In this document: positions 29,408 through 39,067 of the stretch, in pieces | Layout of the letters: every line of letters begins with the position of its first letter | How positions within the stretch are numbered: the first letter of the stretch is position 1 | Source of the DNA: Trichormus_B sp936914905 | Lineage (GTDB): Bacteria > Cyanobacteriota > Cyanobacteriia > Cyanobacteriales > Nostocaceae | Strand: one strand, 5' to 3' | NCBI RefSeq assembly: GCF_039871975.1 | Contig: NZ_JBDPLL010000001.1 | DNA: 64,000 nt | Translations under genes and position numbers: made by a program | The notes under the pieces: generated by a model | What the model was told of the DNA's origin: nothing | The model's input: the letters and a program-made list of their open reading frames with translations, nothing else | The model's database searches: none

Positions 29408-29827
29408 CTAACCTTGAACAGTGATTTTGCCAGCCATACCAGCACCACGGTGAGGAGTGCAGTAGAAAAGGTAATCACCTGTAGGCGCATCTGCGGGAAA
29501 AGTAGTTGTTACTGTTTGACCAGGATTCAACAGTAATTTGGTGTGAGACAGAGATTTAGCTAAATCAGCACTCTTTGCAGGGTTTTTAGCAGCATCAAAC
29601 ACAACATTATGGGGAGCAACTTTGTTATTCATCCATTCAATTGTGTCACCTGGTTTAACGGTCAATGTTTTAGGTTGGAATTGCAACAGTCCTTTGTCAC
29701 TACCCAATTTGATCTTGTAGGTTTCAGCGGATGCAGTGGGAGCAAAAACAGCAAAGCTGCTGACAACCAAAAGAACAATCAACACCGCTGAAGTCAAGCG
29801 TCTCCAACTTGCTGCAATTAATTTCAT
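29408..29827 (-). CDS. petE: Plastocyanin
   Basis: 139 residues: a signal peptide with a basic start and cleavage after TASA, then mature plastocyanin ETYKIKLGSDKGLLQF. All four copper ligands are visible: His in APHNVVF, and Cys, His and Met in YCTPHRGAGM. It shuttles electrons from cytochrome b6f to photosystem I in the thylakoid lumen when copper is present. It has a private terminator and lies upstream of the cytochrome c6-like gene on the same strand, with psbV further upstream: a lumenal electron-carrier cluster. Confidence 0.97.
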   Translation of the reverse strand: MKLIAASWRRLTSAVLIVLLVVSSFAVFAPTASAETYKIKLGSDKGLLQFQPKTLTVKPGDTIEWMNNKVAPHNVVFDAAKNPAKSADLAKSLSHTKLLLNPGQTVTTTFPADAPTGDYLFYCTPHRGAGMAGKITVQG

Positions 29828-30139
29828 GGCTCTCTCCTGAGATATAGTTTTATTTTCCTGTTCTCATTTTAAATACATTTAACGCCAAATATGACAATCT
29901 GTCATAGATGAATTTTTTTTAATCTTTGGCGGTTATCAATGTAAAAATTACAACTTAAATGCAAAGTTCCCAGTCCTGGTTCAAGAGAGCAAACTCAAGT
30001 AGAAGTAGCAGGTATATTTAACCGAAAATGACAGTTATGCTTGAATGCACTTAGGTATCAGGACTCGGAACTGAGATTTTCAAGAGTAAGGGTTAAATTA
30101 CCCCTACTTTACTTAATAAGAAGGCTAATTAACAGAGTT

Positions 30140-30631
30140 TTAGTAATATATCTTACCACCACCCCATTTCGTACCAACAACTTTAGGTTGAATGAGAATG
30201 TGACCTGCGATCGCAGTTAACTCATCATCGGTCAAATTTCGCATTTCTGTAAAGATATCCGCACTCTTAATGCTGGGATGTATTTCAGAAATATCCTCTT
30301 CCCCGTCGTAAGTTGTGGGATTCTTCATATAGTCTACTAACCCTTGAATATTGTCACGCTTTGGTGTAGCTCCTGCCAAAGCATCGGGTTCTAGTCCCAC
30401 ATTTTGGTTAGTCTTGGTTACACCACCAGCATGACATTGAGCGCAGGTGTCATTAAATAATTTTTTACCTTGTGCCAGTTGTGGCACGGTTATGACAACC
30501 GTATCACCAATTTCATTCAATGGTACAGTTCTGGTAGCTTCATCCAGTTCAACGGCTGTTGCACTACCGATAAATAGCTGAAATGTTAGCAACACGGCAG
30601 CAACAACAACGCCAATCAGTCTTCTAAACAT
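30140..30631 (-). CDS. psbV: Photosystem II cytochrome c-550
   Basis: 163 residues: a signal peptide (VVVAAVLLTFQLFIGSATA) and a mature protein starting VELDEATRTVPLN as PsbV does. The heme motif is CAQCH and the distal His ligand lies in the EIHPSI region. The C-terminus VGTKWGGGKIYY is diagnostic. PsbV is an extrinsic lumenal subunit that stabilises the oxygen-evolving Mn cluster. The frame is intact and the length normal. It shares orientation with petE 312 bases downstream. Confidence 0.97.
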   Translation of the reverse strand: MFRRLIGVVVAAVLLTFQLFIGSATAVELDEATRTVPLNEIGDTVVITVPQLAQGKKLFNDTCAQCHAGGVTKTNQNVGLEPDALAGATPKRDNIQGLVDYMKNPTTYDGEEDISEIHPSIKSADIFTEMRNLTDDELTAIAGHILIQPKVVGTKWGGGKIYY

Positions 30632-30998
30632 ATTTCCCCTTTCAGTTTTTAATGCTCAACACAGCTAAGACACTAATAGTTCCAAGAAGCATAGATATTT
30701 ATCTGATGCTAAAAGTTTGCCAGCTACAACACCGACGGGGAGAACTACAACCCCCCTAATCCCTAGGCTAAAAGCTATGGGGATTACTTTACGTAAAATA
30801 TTCTCGCTATCATTAACATCAGCATGAATCAGTTTACCATTAGCTGTTCTATGCTGTTGCTGAACTGAGTTTCTCCATAAGTAAGAATAGGATCAAGAGC
30901 GGGTATGAGAATGGGGATATTTTATTTTTTGGTACAAATCTTTATAAATAAGTTTACAAATTGAAAAATTAACCCTTCCCACCTGTAAAAGTTACGCC
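30632..30998. other. Intergenic region upstream of psbV
   Basis: No gene; contains the psbV promoter region on its left side and the 3' flank of the broken permease gene on its right. I recognise no specific element. Confidence 0.45.
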
Positions 30999-31836
30999 TT
31001 AAATAAAGTAGCGGTTGAAAAAGGTATAAATTCCCAAAGCTGGTACAGTGAATATCATTGAAGCAGCCATGATGTAATTCCAATAGCTGATATATTGACC
31101 TTTGAAAGTATTTAAGCCCAAGGGTACAGTAAACATCTCCGAGTCAAACAATATCACTAGAGGGAGTATAAAATTATTCCAACTGCCCATAAATACAAAA
31201 ACTGCCTGTGCTGCTAGTGCTGGTTTTGCTAAGGGCAAAACAACATCTCGGAAAATCTCCGAGGTGCTTAAACCATCTAGTTGGGCGGCTTCTTCCAATT
31301 ATTTGGGAACATTGACGAAAAACTGCCGCACCATGCCGCATCATAAAGATAAAAGTGGCATTTACTATACTAGGAACAATCATACCTTGGTAAGAATTGA
31401 GCCAACCTATTGCTTTTAAAATCAAAAATGAGGTAATTAAGATAATTTTTGCAGGTACTGCTAGTACAGCTAAAATTAGGAAGAACCAAAACTGTTTACC
31501 AACAAATCACAGTCTCGCTAAGGCATAACCTGCCATTGAATTTGGAAGTAAATTTGACAACGTAACGCCGACAGAGATTACTACACTGTTAAATAACCAG
31601 CGCCAAAACTGTGGTTCTTGCAGAAAAATTTGCTGATAGTTATCAAGAGTAAAATTTTGAGGGATGACATTTGGCTCACCGCTGATAATTTCTGAGAGAG
31701 GTTTAAATGATAATGATGCTGAAACTGCCCAGACAAAGGAAATTGGTGTGATAACACCATAAACTATTAACAACAGATATAACAGGAATTTAAACAAAAA
31801 AAGAGAGAAATTTGATTCACATTTTGTGATCTCCAA
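30999..31836 (-). pseudogene. Sugar ABC transporter permease 2 (MalG type), broken
   Basis: The full MalG-type order survives across frames: N-terminal helix, YQQIFLQEPQFWRWLFNSV, the SMAGYALARL segment, and the cytoplasmic EAA loop EEAAQLDGLSTSEIFRDVVLPL that docks to the ATPase, ending FFNRYFI. Lesions: TGA after ALARL (31504-31506); a 10-base tandem duplication at 31324-31343 (TGCCGCACCA TGCCGCATCA) that shifts the frame inside MMRQFFVN; and a TAA before LEEAAQ. It follows permease 1 with a small overlap, as in an operon. It cannot form a working channel. Confidence 0.85.
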
Positions 31837-32905
31837 AGATCCCCTTTTGAATCAAAGTGAGAATAATAATGACTGCTCCAAGTAAAAAAGCCACAGCAGG
31901 TGCATATCCTAATTGTAAATTTCTAAATACAGCTTGATAAATTAGTATTACCACCGTCAAAGTAGCGTTATTCGGTCCACCAGTACCACCAGAGAAAATA
32001 TAAGTTTGATAAACTAGTTGAAAAGTGCCTATTATCCCCACTGCTACCACAAAAAAAGTCACAGGTTGCAGTAAAGGAATAGTAATTTTTATAAACTTAT
32101 CCCAGCCATTTACCCCATCTAAATCTGCTGCTTCATAAAGTGTTTTGGGAATATGCTGTAAAGCAGCTAAATAAATCACCATATAAAAAGGTGCAATTGA
32201 CTAAATATTCATGATCACAATGCCTTTTAAGGCAACTTTGGGAGCTCCTAACCAGTTATAGGTAGGTAGTCCAAAAAAAGCGAGAAAATTGTTTAGTAAT
32301 CCATGAGTGTTATAAATCCACATAAAGATAAGTGTTAACACGGCTGATGATTTAACTGTGGGTAGAAAATAGAGAATAGACCTATTGCCAAATTGTTTAT
32401 GTGGTATGATAGAGAGTTTTAGACTCTATCTATTTTTGGTGTTCTTTGCGCTTGCTAATTCAAAGATAAGTGTGTAACTCTAACTTTTGGCTATAACAAA
32501 GACAACGCCTACTATAACATAAAATTAATTGTGCAAGAGGTCTAATACGCCACCAATTTCTACCACGAATACTAGAATTTAAAGTAACTGCCAGAATTAA
32601 AGCTAAAATAGTTTGACTTGGGACAACAGTAGCAACATATTCTGCTGTGTTTTTTAACGCAATTCTTAATTGTTCATCTTCTACCAAACGAGTGAAATTC
32701 CGTAAACCAATAAATTTACAATAAATTTATATTTAATACTGCCTAAAAGCTGAACTTTGTGGAGGGAAAGAAAGACAACGTAAAGAATAGGTAAAACTAC
32801 AAAAGTGCCTAAGACTAGAATTGTAGGCATCATAAAAAGATAACCTACGAGGTTTTTCGTATTTCTCCAATGTTGGTTTCTGCTTTGTCTGTTGATTTTA
32901 AACAC
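31817..32905 (-). pseudogene. Sugar ABC transporter permease 1 (MalF type), broken and MITE-interrupted
   Basis: Pieces in order: LVGYLFMMPTILVLGTFVVLP (first helix), a frame change at an 11-base tandem duplication (CAATAAATTTA twice, 32708-32729), FTRLVEDEQLRIALKNTAEY, SSIRGRNWWRI interrupted by a 166-bp MITE, then YFLPTVKSS, WIYNTHGLLNNFLAFFGLP, a TAG before SIAPFYMVIYLAAL, and the EAA loop YEAADLDGVNGWDKF. This is the standard MalF-type import permease. Three independent lesions make it dead. Confidence 0.87.
32378..32543. mobile_element. 166-bp MITE inserted in the permease 1 gene
   Basis: The ends are inverted: AGACCTATTGCC at 32378 and the complement AGACCTCTTGCA at 32543. The flanks carry a 3-base target duplication AAT (32375-32377 and 32544-32546). 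Removing the element and one AAT restores the permease frame RGRNWWRILYFLPTV. It has no coding capacity. Short size, inverted ends and clean duplication mark a miniature element mobilised by a transposase elsewhere; the AGACCT end and ANT-type target fit IS5-group (ISL2-like) enzymes. Confidence 0.85.
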
Positions 32906-33045
32906 AACTATACGTCGATAATATGCTATTATATTAGCCCTTTGGTTATATTTATATACATCAGAGTTATTAGTGATATTTTAGTAATAAAATCCATGTT
33001 CAATCTTATATTTACTTCCTACATTTGCATCTATCACAAAGTTAC

Positions 33046-33384
33046 TCAAAGGTGAGGAAAAATGAAAGTCTCACTATTTGGGTAATAAAGGACATAACCT
33101 GAAGCATCTAAAAATTTAATTAAAGTGTAGATTTCGCTCTCTGCATTTTATGATAGTAATTTATCAAGTTATTGATCGCTTTGTCTTGCTCTCTCTGAAA
33201 GATTATTAGCCAATAATCTAGCACCAATAATATCTTTTAATGCACCACGAAGTATTTTTGGTTCGCGTCCTTCTTTATCTAATTCTAAAAAAGTTTCTAG
33301 ATAAGTTGTAGCTTCTTCTATCTCTTTAAGAGATGAAATTAGATAATCATAGTAGCTGAGACTTATACTTGTTTGTGTTTTCAC
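33046..33384 (-). pseudogene. Antitoxin of HigBA/killer-antidote type, two stops
   Basis: From a GTG at 33384: ISLSYYDYLISSLKEIEEATTYLETFLEL, then LDKEGREPKILRGALKDI, a TAA at 33169-33171, LDKLLS, a second TAA, and ESEIYTLIKFLDASGYV to 33046, all one frame. The N-terminal SYxDYLIxSLKxxEEA signature is that of antidote proteins paired with the killer protein encoded just upstream (33388-33709). The first 71 residues are intact, but the DNA-binding or operator part lies after the stops. Confidence 0.72.
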
Positions 33385-33387
33385 TTA

Positions 33388-33709
33388 TGTCATAATCTCT
33401 CCAGTATTCCTGAGCTATCAAAATGTCTTGTTCTTGGGTACTTTTATCTCCACTACAGAGAGGAAGTATTATTTTTGACACTACTTATCAATAGTAGATC
33501 CGGTAGCCAGGTCTATAGTCAATTTTTAATTCACAGACTCCTTCCCCAACTGCACGATAGTTTCCTAAATTACCTGATTCAACTCGTCTCAGTCTACTTC
33601 TTATTTTAGCTCTTGCGGTTCTATCTCGCAGACAATTAAGCAATTCTTCAAAGGGACTTTTGCCAGTTGATGTAATGTAGTTTTGTATTTTTCTTGGTTG
33701 TGCTTCTAC
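33388..33709 (-). pseudogene. RelE/HigB-type addiction-module killer toxin, broken
   Basis: The frame EAQPRKIQNYITSTGKSP...LRDRTARAKIRSRLRRVESGN...AVGEGVCELKIDYRPGYRIYY is a clear killer protein of the RelE/HigB superfamily. Two adjacent stops (TGA TAA) follow GYRIYY; the frame then resumes with the typical ending PLCSGDKSTQEQDI. The start codon is also lost: GTA stands where ATG is expected at 33709. The toxin would have been an mRNA interferase. Its loss together with the antitoxin explains why the module could decay. Confidence 0.78.
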
Positions 33710-33898
33710 TCTAAGTTTATTAATGCTGCATAAGTTAGTTTACTGGAAGTATTCCCTATCTACTATGCGATCTTGATTGTATCGTTTGATGAAAAACACT
33801 ATAGCTAAGTGACAAAAAAATGGAATCTATGTTATGTAAAGAGAAATAAATACGGAGAGAACATCAATTAAAGGTGGTGTAGATATGGGGGCAAGATT

Positions 33899-33998
33899 NN
33901 NNNNNNNNNNNNNNNNNNNNNNNNNNNNNNNNNNNNNNNNNNNNNNNNNNNNNNNNNNNNNNNNNNNNNNNNNNNNNNNNNNNNNNNNNNNNNNNNNN
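33899..33998. other. Assembly gap (100 N) inside IS630
   Basis: Exactly 100 N. The flanking sequence is transposase on both sides, so the gap probably arose from collapse of a multicopy element. Confidence 0.97.
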
Positions 33999-34376
33999 AT
34001 TAATCAGTTTTATTTATGGTTTGGTAATTGGGGGAGTTAAGCGTTCTCCCTACATCAAGATGATGGACGAATATATCGCTGTTGAGAAGTTCAGGAATTA
34101 TGGAAAAAGTGGGAAAACCAAGGTTTATATTTGTTTTTTCTGCCTAAATATTGCTCCGAAATGAATCTGATTGAATTAGAGTGGGAACACCTCAAGCGAG
34201 ATGAAATTGCAGGACTTATGTTTAAGGATGAATTAGAACTAGCGTATCCAGTCATTGATGGTGTTGACACTAGAGGTCAAGAAAGGAATTACCGTACATA
34301 ACGTATTAAGTTAAATAATAATTCTCCTAGTTCTGCTGATTGCTTAATACCAATGCAAGTACAGGTAATTGCTGAA

Positions 34377-34530
34377 GCAGTTGAAGATTTGACTATTACA
34401 GTGAAAGATACCGAAATTCCTAAACCGATTCCTAAGCCTCAACATGATAATTTGACAGTGGTTAATGCAGTTGAAGATTTGATGATGCCAGCGAAAAATA
34501 TTGAAATTTATAAGCCGATTCCTAAGCCTA
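34377..34530 (+). repeat. Two 90-base tandem repeats in frame with the transposase tail
   Basis: Unit 1 (34377-34466) and unit 2 (from 34467) both begin GCAGTTGAAGATTTGA and both contain CCGATTCCTAAGCCT. In the + frame they read AVEDL...EI-KPIPKP twice. The frame is the same as that of the IS630 transposase. Their origin is unknown; they may belong to the IS or to captured DNA. Confidence 0.75.
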
Positions 34531-35762
34531 GACTTAATCTGCTGATCAGCGTTATTCTGCGCCCTCAACATCGCCTGATTTAAGGGCTGTTCCCCCAACA
34601 AGGCACTTAAAAATTGATTCTCGAAATTATTCACAATAACTGCTGGATACTCCCCCACCTACCAAAGTGTAGTATAATCAACATCAGCTACTAAACCAGA
34701 CCTTAAATAATCATGATCGTAACCTAATTTCTCAGCTACAGATTTCCTTGTTGGTAAGGTAAAAACTGTACCTGTCCACTTCTCCATTCCTTCTTGTCGA
34801 GTGAGGTAAGAAATTAATCCCCAAGCTACTTTTTTATGGTTTGTTTGCTTATTCATGACATAAGCAACAGTATAAACTATCGTGCGTTTTATATTATTAA
34901 TTTCTGGAAATTATGCTGTTGTAAAATCTATCTGCGGAAAGGTTTCTTGAAGATAAGGAATAGCCCAGTTACTTTCTATCACCATTGATATTTTACCTTG
35001 ACCAAACATATCACTACCAGAACTAGCAACAACATCAGATTTTAAGGCTGAGATTCGGTCTTTTCGATATTGGTATATTACTAACTGCAAAGCTTTTAAA
35101 GCTGCTTCACTAGCAAAAGTAGCATAACTATTTTTCTCAAATATTGTTCCACTAAAAGCTTTCATTTTATACGCCTGACGTGCCAATTATTTACTGTCAC
35201 GAAAGCCGTATTTATTACGTTTACTCGTTAACTCTTGAGAATAACGGCGTAGTTCATCCTAAGTAGTTGGCGAACTGGTTAATCCTACATTACTGAAGGC
35301 TTTTTTGTTATAAAAAAGCTAGTATGGAAGATTTTTTAGGAATTCCATAAACATGGTTCTGAGACTTAAAAGTATTAAGTAAATTTTCGTTAATATCTGA
35401 TTTCTTCAATGCTGTTTGGATGTAAGTATCTAAAGGTTCGAATATATTCGAAACCTTTAAAAAAGGAGCTTATAACGCATCTAGATAAAATACATCAGGT
35501 GCGGCTTCTCCAATTAAGCTGGTTTTAATTACATCCATGTATTGATCAGAGATAATTTCATACTTAACTTTGATATTGGGGTGTTTTATTTCAAAGTCTT
35601 GTAATACCTGTGTGAGAAGTTTTTTTCTACAGGAGAACCACCCCAACCACTCGGTTTAATACTGACCGGTGATGTATTAGGTGGTAGATGATGGCATCTC
35701 ATAAAGATGATAGCCACAGCGATAACTAATCAAAAAAAATATAACCGTTTACTTATATTCAC
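34530..35762 (-). pseudogene. Sugar ABC transporter solute-binding protein, broken
   Basis: Across frames from 35762: a hydrophobic export leader, SVSIKPSGWGGSP, VLQDFEIKHPNIKVKYEII, AAPDVFYLDAL, YGIPKNLPY, LTSKRNKYGFRD, SSGSDMFGQGKISMVIESNWAIP, VAWGLISYLTRQEGMEKW and LLGEQPLNQAMLRAQNNADQQIKS. This is the order of family-1 extracellular sugar-binding proteins. At least six stops and one frame change are spread over it. The gene precedes the two permeases on the same strand, so the cluster was one importer operon; no ATPase gene is present, which is common because a shared MsmK-type ATPase may serve. Confidence 0.85.
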
Positions 35763-36019
35763 AAAGAATCATATTTTTAATTTTTCTTTTACAGCTATTG
35801 TCAGGTAAATAAACTACATCTATCTTGATTGTATCAAGAAGAGTTGCAGAGATAAGTGTGAGAATATAAAATCTGCTGTAATCTATGTAACTCTAGACAG
35901 ATTTTCACAGGTTCTGAATTTTTGTTGAGAATTGGTAGATAGAATAATAAAGAATTATCATTAAAAGAATTATCATTAACGGAGATTTTGCTAATTTCAT
36001 CACTGATAGACGATAACTT

Positions 36020-37426
36020 ATGGACTCTGTTGAAGTTGAAATAGTTGCATCTTTAAATCTGGAAATTCCTCAGATCGATTCATTAACCACAGTCTTATCT
36101 TCCGAATCTAAATCTAGCTCTCGTTTTCCTGAAAATCCTATTCGTACCAGTTTACAAGCATCTACTTTAGATGCTATTTTTGCAATGATTTTTTCTATTA
36201 CTACTGGGGGAATTTTACTTAGTAACTTTTTGGTGGAATTGGATGCTAGTCCAGTCGTTTTTGGGTTGCTATCCTCAATTCCCATGCTGGTAAATCTAAT
36301 TCAGCCGTTGGGTGCTTATATCTCAGAACGCACTACTAGCCGCTTTCAGTATTCCATGCTTGTTTATGGAATTTCTCGGCTATTGTGGTTGATATTAGTA
36401 ATAGGTATTTTCGGTGTAGGTTGGGGACTTATAGATTCTCAACAGTTGGTGATATTAACTCTGTTAATCGTTTTTTTTAGTCATCTTTCAGGTGGATTGG
36501 GAAGTGCATCATGGATGAGTTGGTTAGCTATCATTGTTCCCCGAAGTTTGCGCGGTAGGTATTTTGGAATCCGTAATAGTGCTACCAGCTTGACCAATTT
36601 GCTGTGTGTACCTTTAGCTGGTTTAGCTGTTTCCCATTGGTATGGAGGCACTCGCCAAGGTTATGGGGTAGTTTTGCTTGTAGGTATTGTATTTGGGTTT
36701 ATTAGTCTAGGATGTCAGTATTTCAAAGTTGATGTGAATCCTCAATTACAAAATACTTATATAGTTTATTCGTCGGTAAGCAGCAAGAACGAATTGGGTA
36801 AAATAACTATCAGTGATATGGTATCCATTCCCGAAAAGCAATGGGATGAGAATATTTGGAAAAACTCTAATTTTTGGATATTTATACTGTATTTCAGTTT
36901 ATGGATGCTGGCTTTTAATCTCTGCGCCCCGTTTGTTAATCTTTATTTGTTAGAAACTTTAAATGTAGATGTGGGTTTGGTTACAGTTTACAGCAGTCTA
37001 CAAGCAGGAGCAAATCTGCTGATGGTTGTGCTGTGGGGTAAGTTAGCAGATAAGGTGGGAAACCGCCCAATTTTGATATTTGCTGGAATTATTGTTGCGG
37101 TTACGCCTTTGCTGTGGTTTCGTATTGGTAATACTAGTTTAGATATCTGGCTGTGGCTACCGCTATTGCATATTTTCATGGGTGGTACTGGGGCTGCGGT
37201 TGATTTGTGTAACAACAATATGCAAATTGGCATTACCCCAGTTAGAAATCAGTCTATTTATTTTGCGATCGCAGCGGCTATAGCTGGAGTAACTGGTGCG
37301 TTGGGAACAACCATTGGCGGTTTTATCGCCCAATCCCCCCAATGTGGTGGTTTATTAGGCTTATTTGCGTTCTCTAGTATATTGAGACTCGCAGCATTGA
37401 TACCGCTTGTATTTGTTCAGGAATAG
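36020..37426 (+). CDS. Major facilitator superfamily transporter
   Basis: 468 residues with about 12 membrane helices in two halves separated by a soluble loop (about 235-285). The region GLLSSIPMLVNLIQPLGAYISERTTSRF carries an MFS-like loop 2-3 motif, and WGKLADKVGNRPIL in the second half is its counterpart (GxLaDrxGrR type). The substrate cannot be read from sequence. The 55-residue N-terminal extension is soluble. The gene is intact, just downstream of the ruined sugar importer and not in its orientation. Confidence 0.88.
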   Translation: MDSVEVEIVASLNLEIPQIDSLTTVLSSESKSSSRFPENPIRTSLQASTLDAIFAMIFSITTGGILLSNFLVELDASPVVFGLLSSIPMLVNLIQPLGAYISERTTSRFQYSMLVYGISRLLWLILVIGIFGVGWGLIDSQQLVILTLLIVFFSHLSGGLGSASWMSWLAIIVPRSLRGRYFGIRNSATSLTNLLCVPLAGLAVSHWYGGTRQGYGVVLLVGIVFGFISLGCQYFKVDVNPQLQNTYIVYSSVSSKNELGKITISDMVSIPEKQWDENIWKNSNFWIFILYFSLWMLAFNLCAPFVNLYLLETLNVDVGLVTVYSSLQAGANLLMVVLWGKLADKVGNRPILIFAGIIVAVTPLLWFRIGNTSLDIWLWLPLLHIFMGGTGAAVDLCNNNMQIGITPVRNQSIYFAIAAAIAGVTGALGTTIGGFIAQSPQCGGLLGLFAFSSILRLAALIPLVFVQE

Positions 37427-37550
37427 AGGATTGGGCAATTGGGCATTGGCAATTAGTTTCTTTTCCCCATCCACCTCATCTTCCCTATCTTCCTCATCTC
37501 CCTCATCTCCCTGCGCCCTGCCCCCTACTTTCTTCCCAATTTCCAGTCCC

Positions 37551-38504
37551 CTACTCCGCAACAGTAGAACTGAAACTCATGCTTTCCCACATCACCATAT
37601 TGGGTGTAGTTGGCATTGGTTGGTGTAAAGCTATTAGCTGTGCCAATGTGTTCTTTAATTGGGTACGGGGGACGATATCATCTACAAACCCATGTTTGAG
37701 TAAATCTTCAGCAGTTTGGAAATCTTCGGGTAGTTTTTCCCGTAATGTTTGTTCAATAACTCGTCTACCGGCAAAACCAATGGTGGCTTTTGGTTCGGCG
37801 ATTATGAGATCGCCCAACATGGCAAAACTAGCAGTAACGCCTCCTGTGGTGGGATTTGTTAATACCGGAATGTATAATAAGCGGGCATCTTGATGGCGTT
37901 GTAATGCTGCGGAGATTTTCGCCATTTGCATTAAGGAAAGCATTCCTTCTTGCATTCTCGCACCGCCAGAGGTACAGATGATGACTACAGGATAGCGGCG
38001 TTGTGTGGCTTGTTCAATTAAGCGGGTGAGTTTTTCACCGACAACGGAACCCATGCTACCACCCATAAACCGGAAGTCCATGACTCCCAATGCGATGGGT
38101 AAACCGTTGATTTGACCTAAGCCTGTTATTACTGCGTCTATTAAACCGATTTTTTCCTGGGTTTCCCGCAAGCGATCACTGTAGAGTTTGCGATCGCGAA
38201 ATTGCAAGGGATCAGTTGGTCGCAAATGCTCATCTAAGGGTTTCCAGGTATTTGCATCTATCAACTGACGGATACGTTCATCACTATCCACTCGATTATG
38301 ATGACCACATTCCACACAGACCATTTGATTAGCTTTCAGGTCTTTGGTATAGGTTAAAACACCACATTTAGGGCATTTATTCCATAAACCGTCTGCAATT
38401 TCTCTTTCTTGGCGTTCTAAATTGCTAGAACCTGATTTATTACGCCGATTTGCAAACCAATCAAATAGAGACTTTAAACCGCGTGATTCTTCGTTGTTTG
38501 CCAT
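37551..38504 (-). CDS. accD: Acetyl-CoA carboxylase carboxyltransferase subunit beta
   Basis: About 317 residues. The Zn ribbon CPKCG...CVECGHH is near residue 45, followed by the carboxyltransferase core with VMDFRFMGGSMGSVVGEK, CTSGGARMQEG and NPTTGGVTASFAMLGD, all diagnostic of AccD. With AccA it transfers the carboxyl group from biotin to acetyl-CoA, the first step of fatty acid synthesis. I start at MANNEES (38504) as in relatives; the frame opens five codons earlier. Its 3' end is convergent with the MFS gene, with a pyrimidine-rich spacer between. Confidence 0.96.
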   Translation of the reverse strand: MANNEESRGLKSLFDWFANRRNKSGSSNLERQEREIADGLWNKCPKCGVLTYTKDLKANQMVCVECGHHNRVDSDERIRQLIDANTWKPLDEHLRPTDPLQFRDRKLYSDRLRETQEKIGLIDAVITGLGQINGLPIALGVMDFRFMGGSMGSVVGEKLTRLIEQATQRRYPVVIICTSGGARMQEGMLSLMQMAKISAALQRHQDARLLYIPVLTNPTTGGVTASFAMLGDLIIAEPKATIGFAGRRVIEQTLREKLPEDFQTAEDLLKHGFVDDIVPRTQLKNTLAQLIALHQPMPTTPNMVMWESMSFSSTVAE

Positions 38505-38519
38505 TTTTATTTTATTCAA

Positions 38520-39067
38520 GTAGGTATGAGGTCAAAAACAGGTCAATCAATTTGGTATTTTAGATTTTAGATTTTGGATTGACCCCACCCGCTTTTTGTG
38601 TGGGTGTTGAGCATTTTCGATTTAAGAATTAGGTTTTCGGTTTTTGACTACATAATCAAATTATGCTTGTAACCAATTCAGACCTGATTTTGTATTTTTT
38701 TGATAAAAATGCTGCTGCCAATACAACTCTTTTCCAGTTTTATCAGGGGACTTAAATCATATCAACGTATAGGCAAAGGTTTGAAAATACAAAATCACTA
38801 TCAACATGAATCTTCCTCCCAATTTATCATACTTATTATTAAGTAATAACCATGATGAATTTATCGCACTAGTTGTATTTGCCAATAGCCAGAAGTTTTG
38901 TTTGAGGGTAATACAAGTAACAGGTTAATCTTACCAAAATATAAAGATCAAATGAAGTCATGCTAGTTACAGTCATGGGTGATATAGGTTTAAGAGTATG
39001 ATAAGAAAAGACATTTAAATTCGATATTTAAGGAAGGAGATTTTCAAATTTGAATTTGTTTTTTATG
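38520..39067. other. Intergenic region with TTTTAGA repeats
   Basis: No gene supported. Near 38560-38580 lie tandem TTTTAGA heptads (repeated again near 62063-62087), and a small hairpin CCACCCGC-TTTTTG-TGTGGGTG-like at 38586-38608. Confidence 0.55.

Larger units (their letters stand above)
33885..34530 (+). mobile_element. IS630-family element with internal gap, inserted at the end of the binding-protein gene
   Basis: The start MGAR at 33885 runs into the 100-N gap. After it come FIYGLVIGGVKRSPYIKMMD, a frame change, then the DDE end QGLYLFFLPKYCSEMNLIEL and EWEHLKRDEIAG (catalytic Glu region) through NYRT. A TAA at 34299-34301 replaces a sense codon and the same frame continues RIKLNNN into a tail with two 30-residue repeats. 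The element ends near 34530, where the C-terminal codons of the sugar-binding protein appear on the other strand. The missing middle cannot be judged. Confidence 0.75.

Noticed and set aside
31102..31425. Overlapping frames on both strands in the permease 2 region
   Set aside because: They arise from the 10-base duplication and stop codons within the decayed malG-type gene; only the minus-strand permease is supported.
34353..34583. Independent small repeat protein starting at 34353
   Set aside because: It is in the same frame as the IS630 transposase and overlaps the C-terminal end of the binding-protein gene, so a separate gene is unlikely.
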